From an uncultured Lachnospiraceae bacterium (GTDB lineage Bacteria; Bacillota_A; Clostridia; Lachnospirales; Lachnospiraceae), in assembly GCA_902766415.1 (NCBI GenBank), contig CACXDR010000025.1, positions 1 to 5,633 of the forward strand: 5,633 nucleotides of DNA, read 5' to 3'. Positions within the stretch are counted from its first letter, which is position 1, and each line of letters begins with the position of its first letter. The notes under the pieces are model-generated. The model was not told the DNA's origin. It did not search any database and was given only the letters and a program-made list of their open reading frames with translations. The position numbers and the translations under genes were made by a program. Below, in pieces: positions 5,570 through 5,633 of this stretch.

Positions 5570-5578
5570 AGGATATCA
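5570..5578 (-). promoter_or_regulatory. Weak candidate extended -10 promoter for the 34-aa ORF
   Basis: On the minus strand TGATATCCT (5570-5578) fits an extended -10 (TG, one base, TATCCT). No good -35 is seen 16-18 bp upstream; only a T-rich stretch (5591-5597) is there. Transcription would start near 5563 and leave a leader of about 75 bases. The rest of 5502-5633 shows no ORF with a ribosome binding site, and no other clear feature. Confidence 0.22.
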
Positions 5579-5633
5579 GAACATAAGTCCTTAAAAACGG
5601 TCCGCCGGAGGCTGTATTACGGGACGCATCGCA

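Noticed and set aside
5386..5586. 66-codon plus-strand ORF opposite the small ORF
   Set aside because: Its apparent Ser/Pro/Tyr-rich product is the complement of the Tyr-Met repeat; no ribosome binding site, and it points away from any supported plus-strand gene.
5591..5633. Possible terminator of a further minus-strand gene at the right edge (TTTTT at 5593-5597)
   Set aside because: The upstream inverted repeat is only about 5 bp with a bulge, and the putative gene would lie outside the window, so it cannot be supported.

Overview
The window looks like chromosomal DNA of a moderately GC-rich Clostridia member, most likely Lachnospiraceae or a relative. This is inferred from strong AGGAGG-type ribosome binding sites, U-tract intrinsic terminators, sigma-A-like promoters, and a DUF5688-family protein, a family I associate with Clostridia. 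Nothing marks the region as mobile: I see no transposase, integrase, tRNA, rRNA or CRISPR array.

Layout from left to right. Positions 1-72 hold the last 23 codons of an unidentified plus-strand gene, closed by a very stable hairpin terminator (91-140). Every other gene is on the minus strand. An MsbA/LmrA-type ABC exporter half-transporter (225-2117) converges on that first gene and carries an unusual proline-rich C-terminal tail. Its 5' side (2118-2424) holds a structured leader, a probable promoter and the terminator of the next gene. A short DUF5688-family gene (2425-3042) follows, read from a promoter that matches the sigma-70/A consensus exactly (TTGACA, 17 bp, TATAAT). Next is a full-length transketolase (3318-5300) with its own terminator at 3253-3284. 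Upstream of transketolase lies a 34-codon ORF (5384-5488) with a near-perfect Shine-Dalgarno site, rich in Tyr and Met, which standard gene callers would probably miss.

The three large minus-strand genes do not look like one operon. A terminator separates transketolase from the DUF5688 gene, another separates the DUF5688 gene from the ABC gene, and each has a candidate promoter. Transketolase is central metabolism (non-oxidative pentose phosphate pathway). The exporter is a membrane pump of unknown substrate. The DUF5688 and 34-aa proteins have no known function. Only the small ORF and transketolase might share a transcript, because no terminator is visible in the 83 bases between them.

The most interesting items are the 34-aa ORF, the short DUF5688 gene with its consensus promoter and a leader hairpin that partly covers its ribosome binding site, the proline-rich tail of the exporter, and the palindromic leader of the exporter gene. 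I do not see a complete novel multi-gene system.
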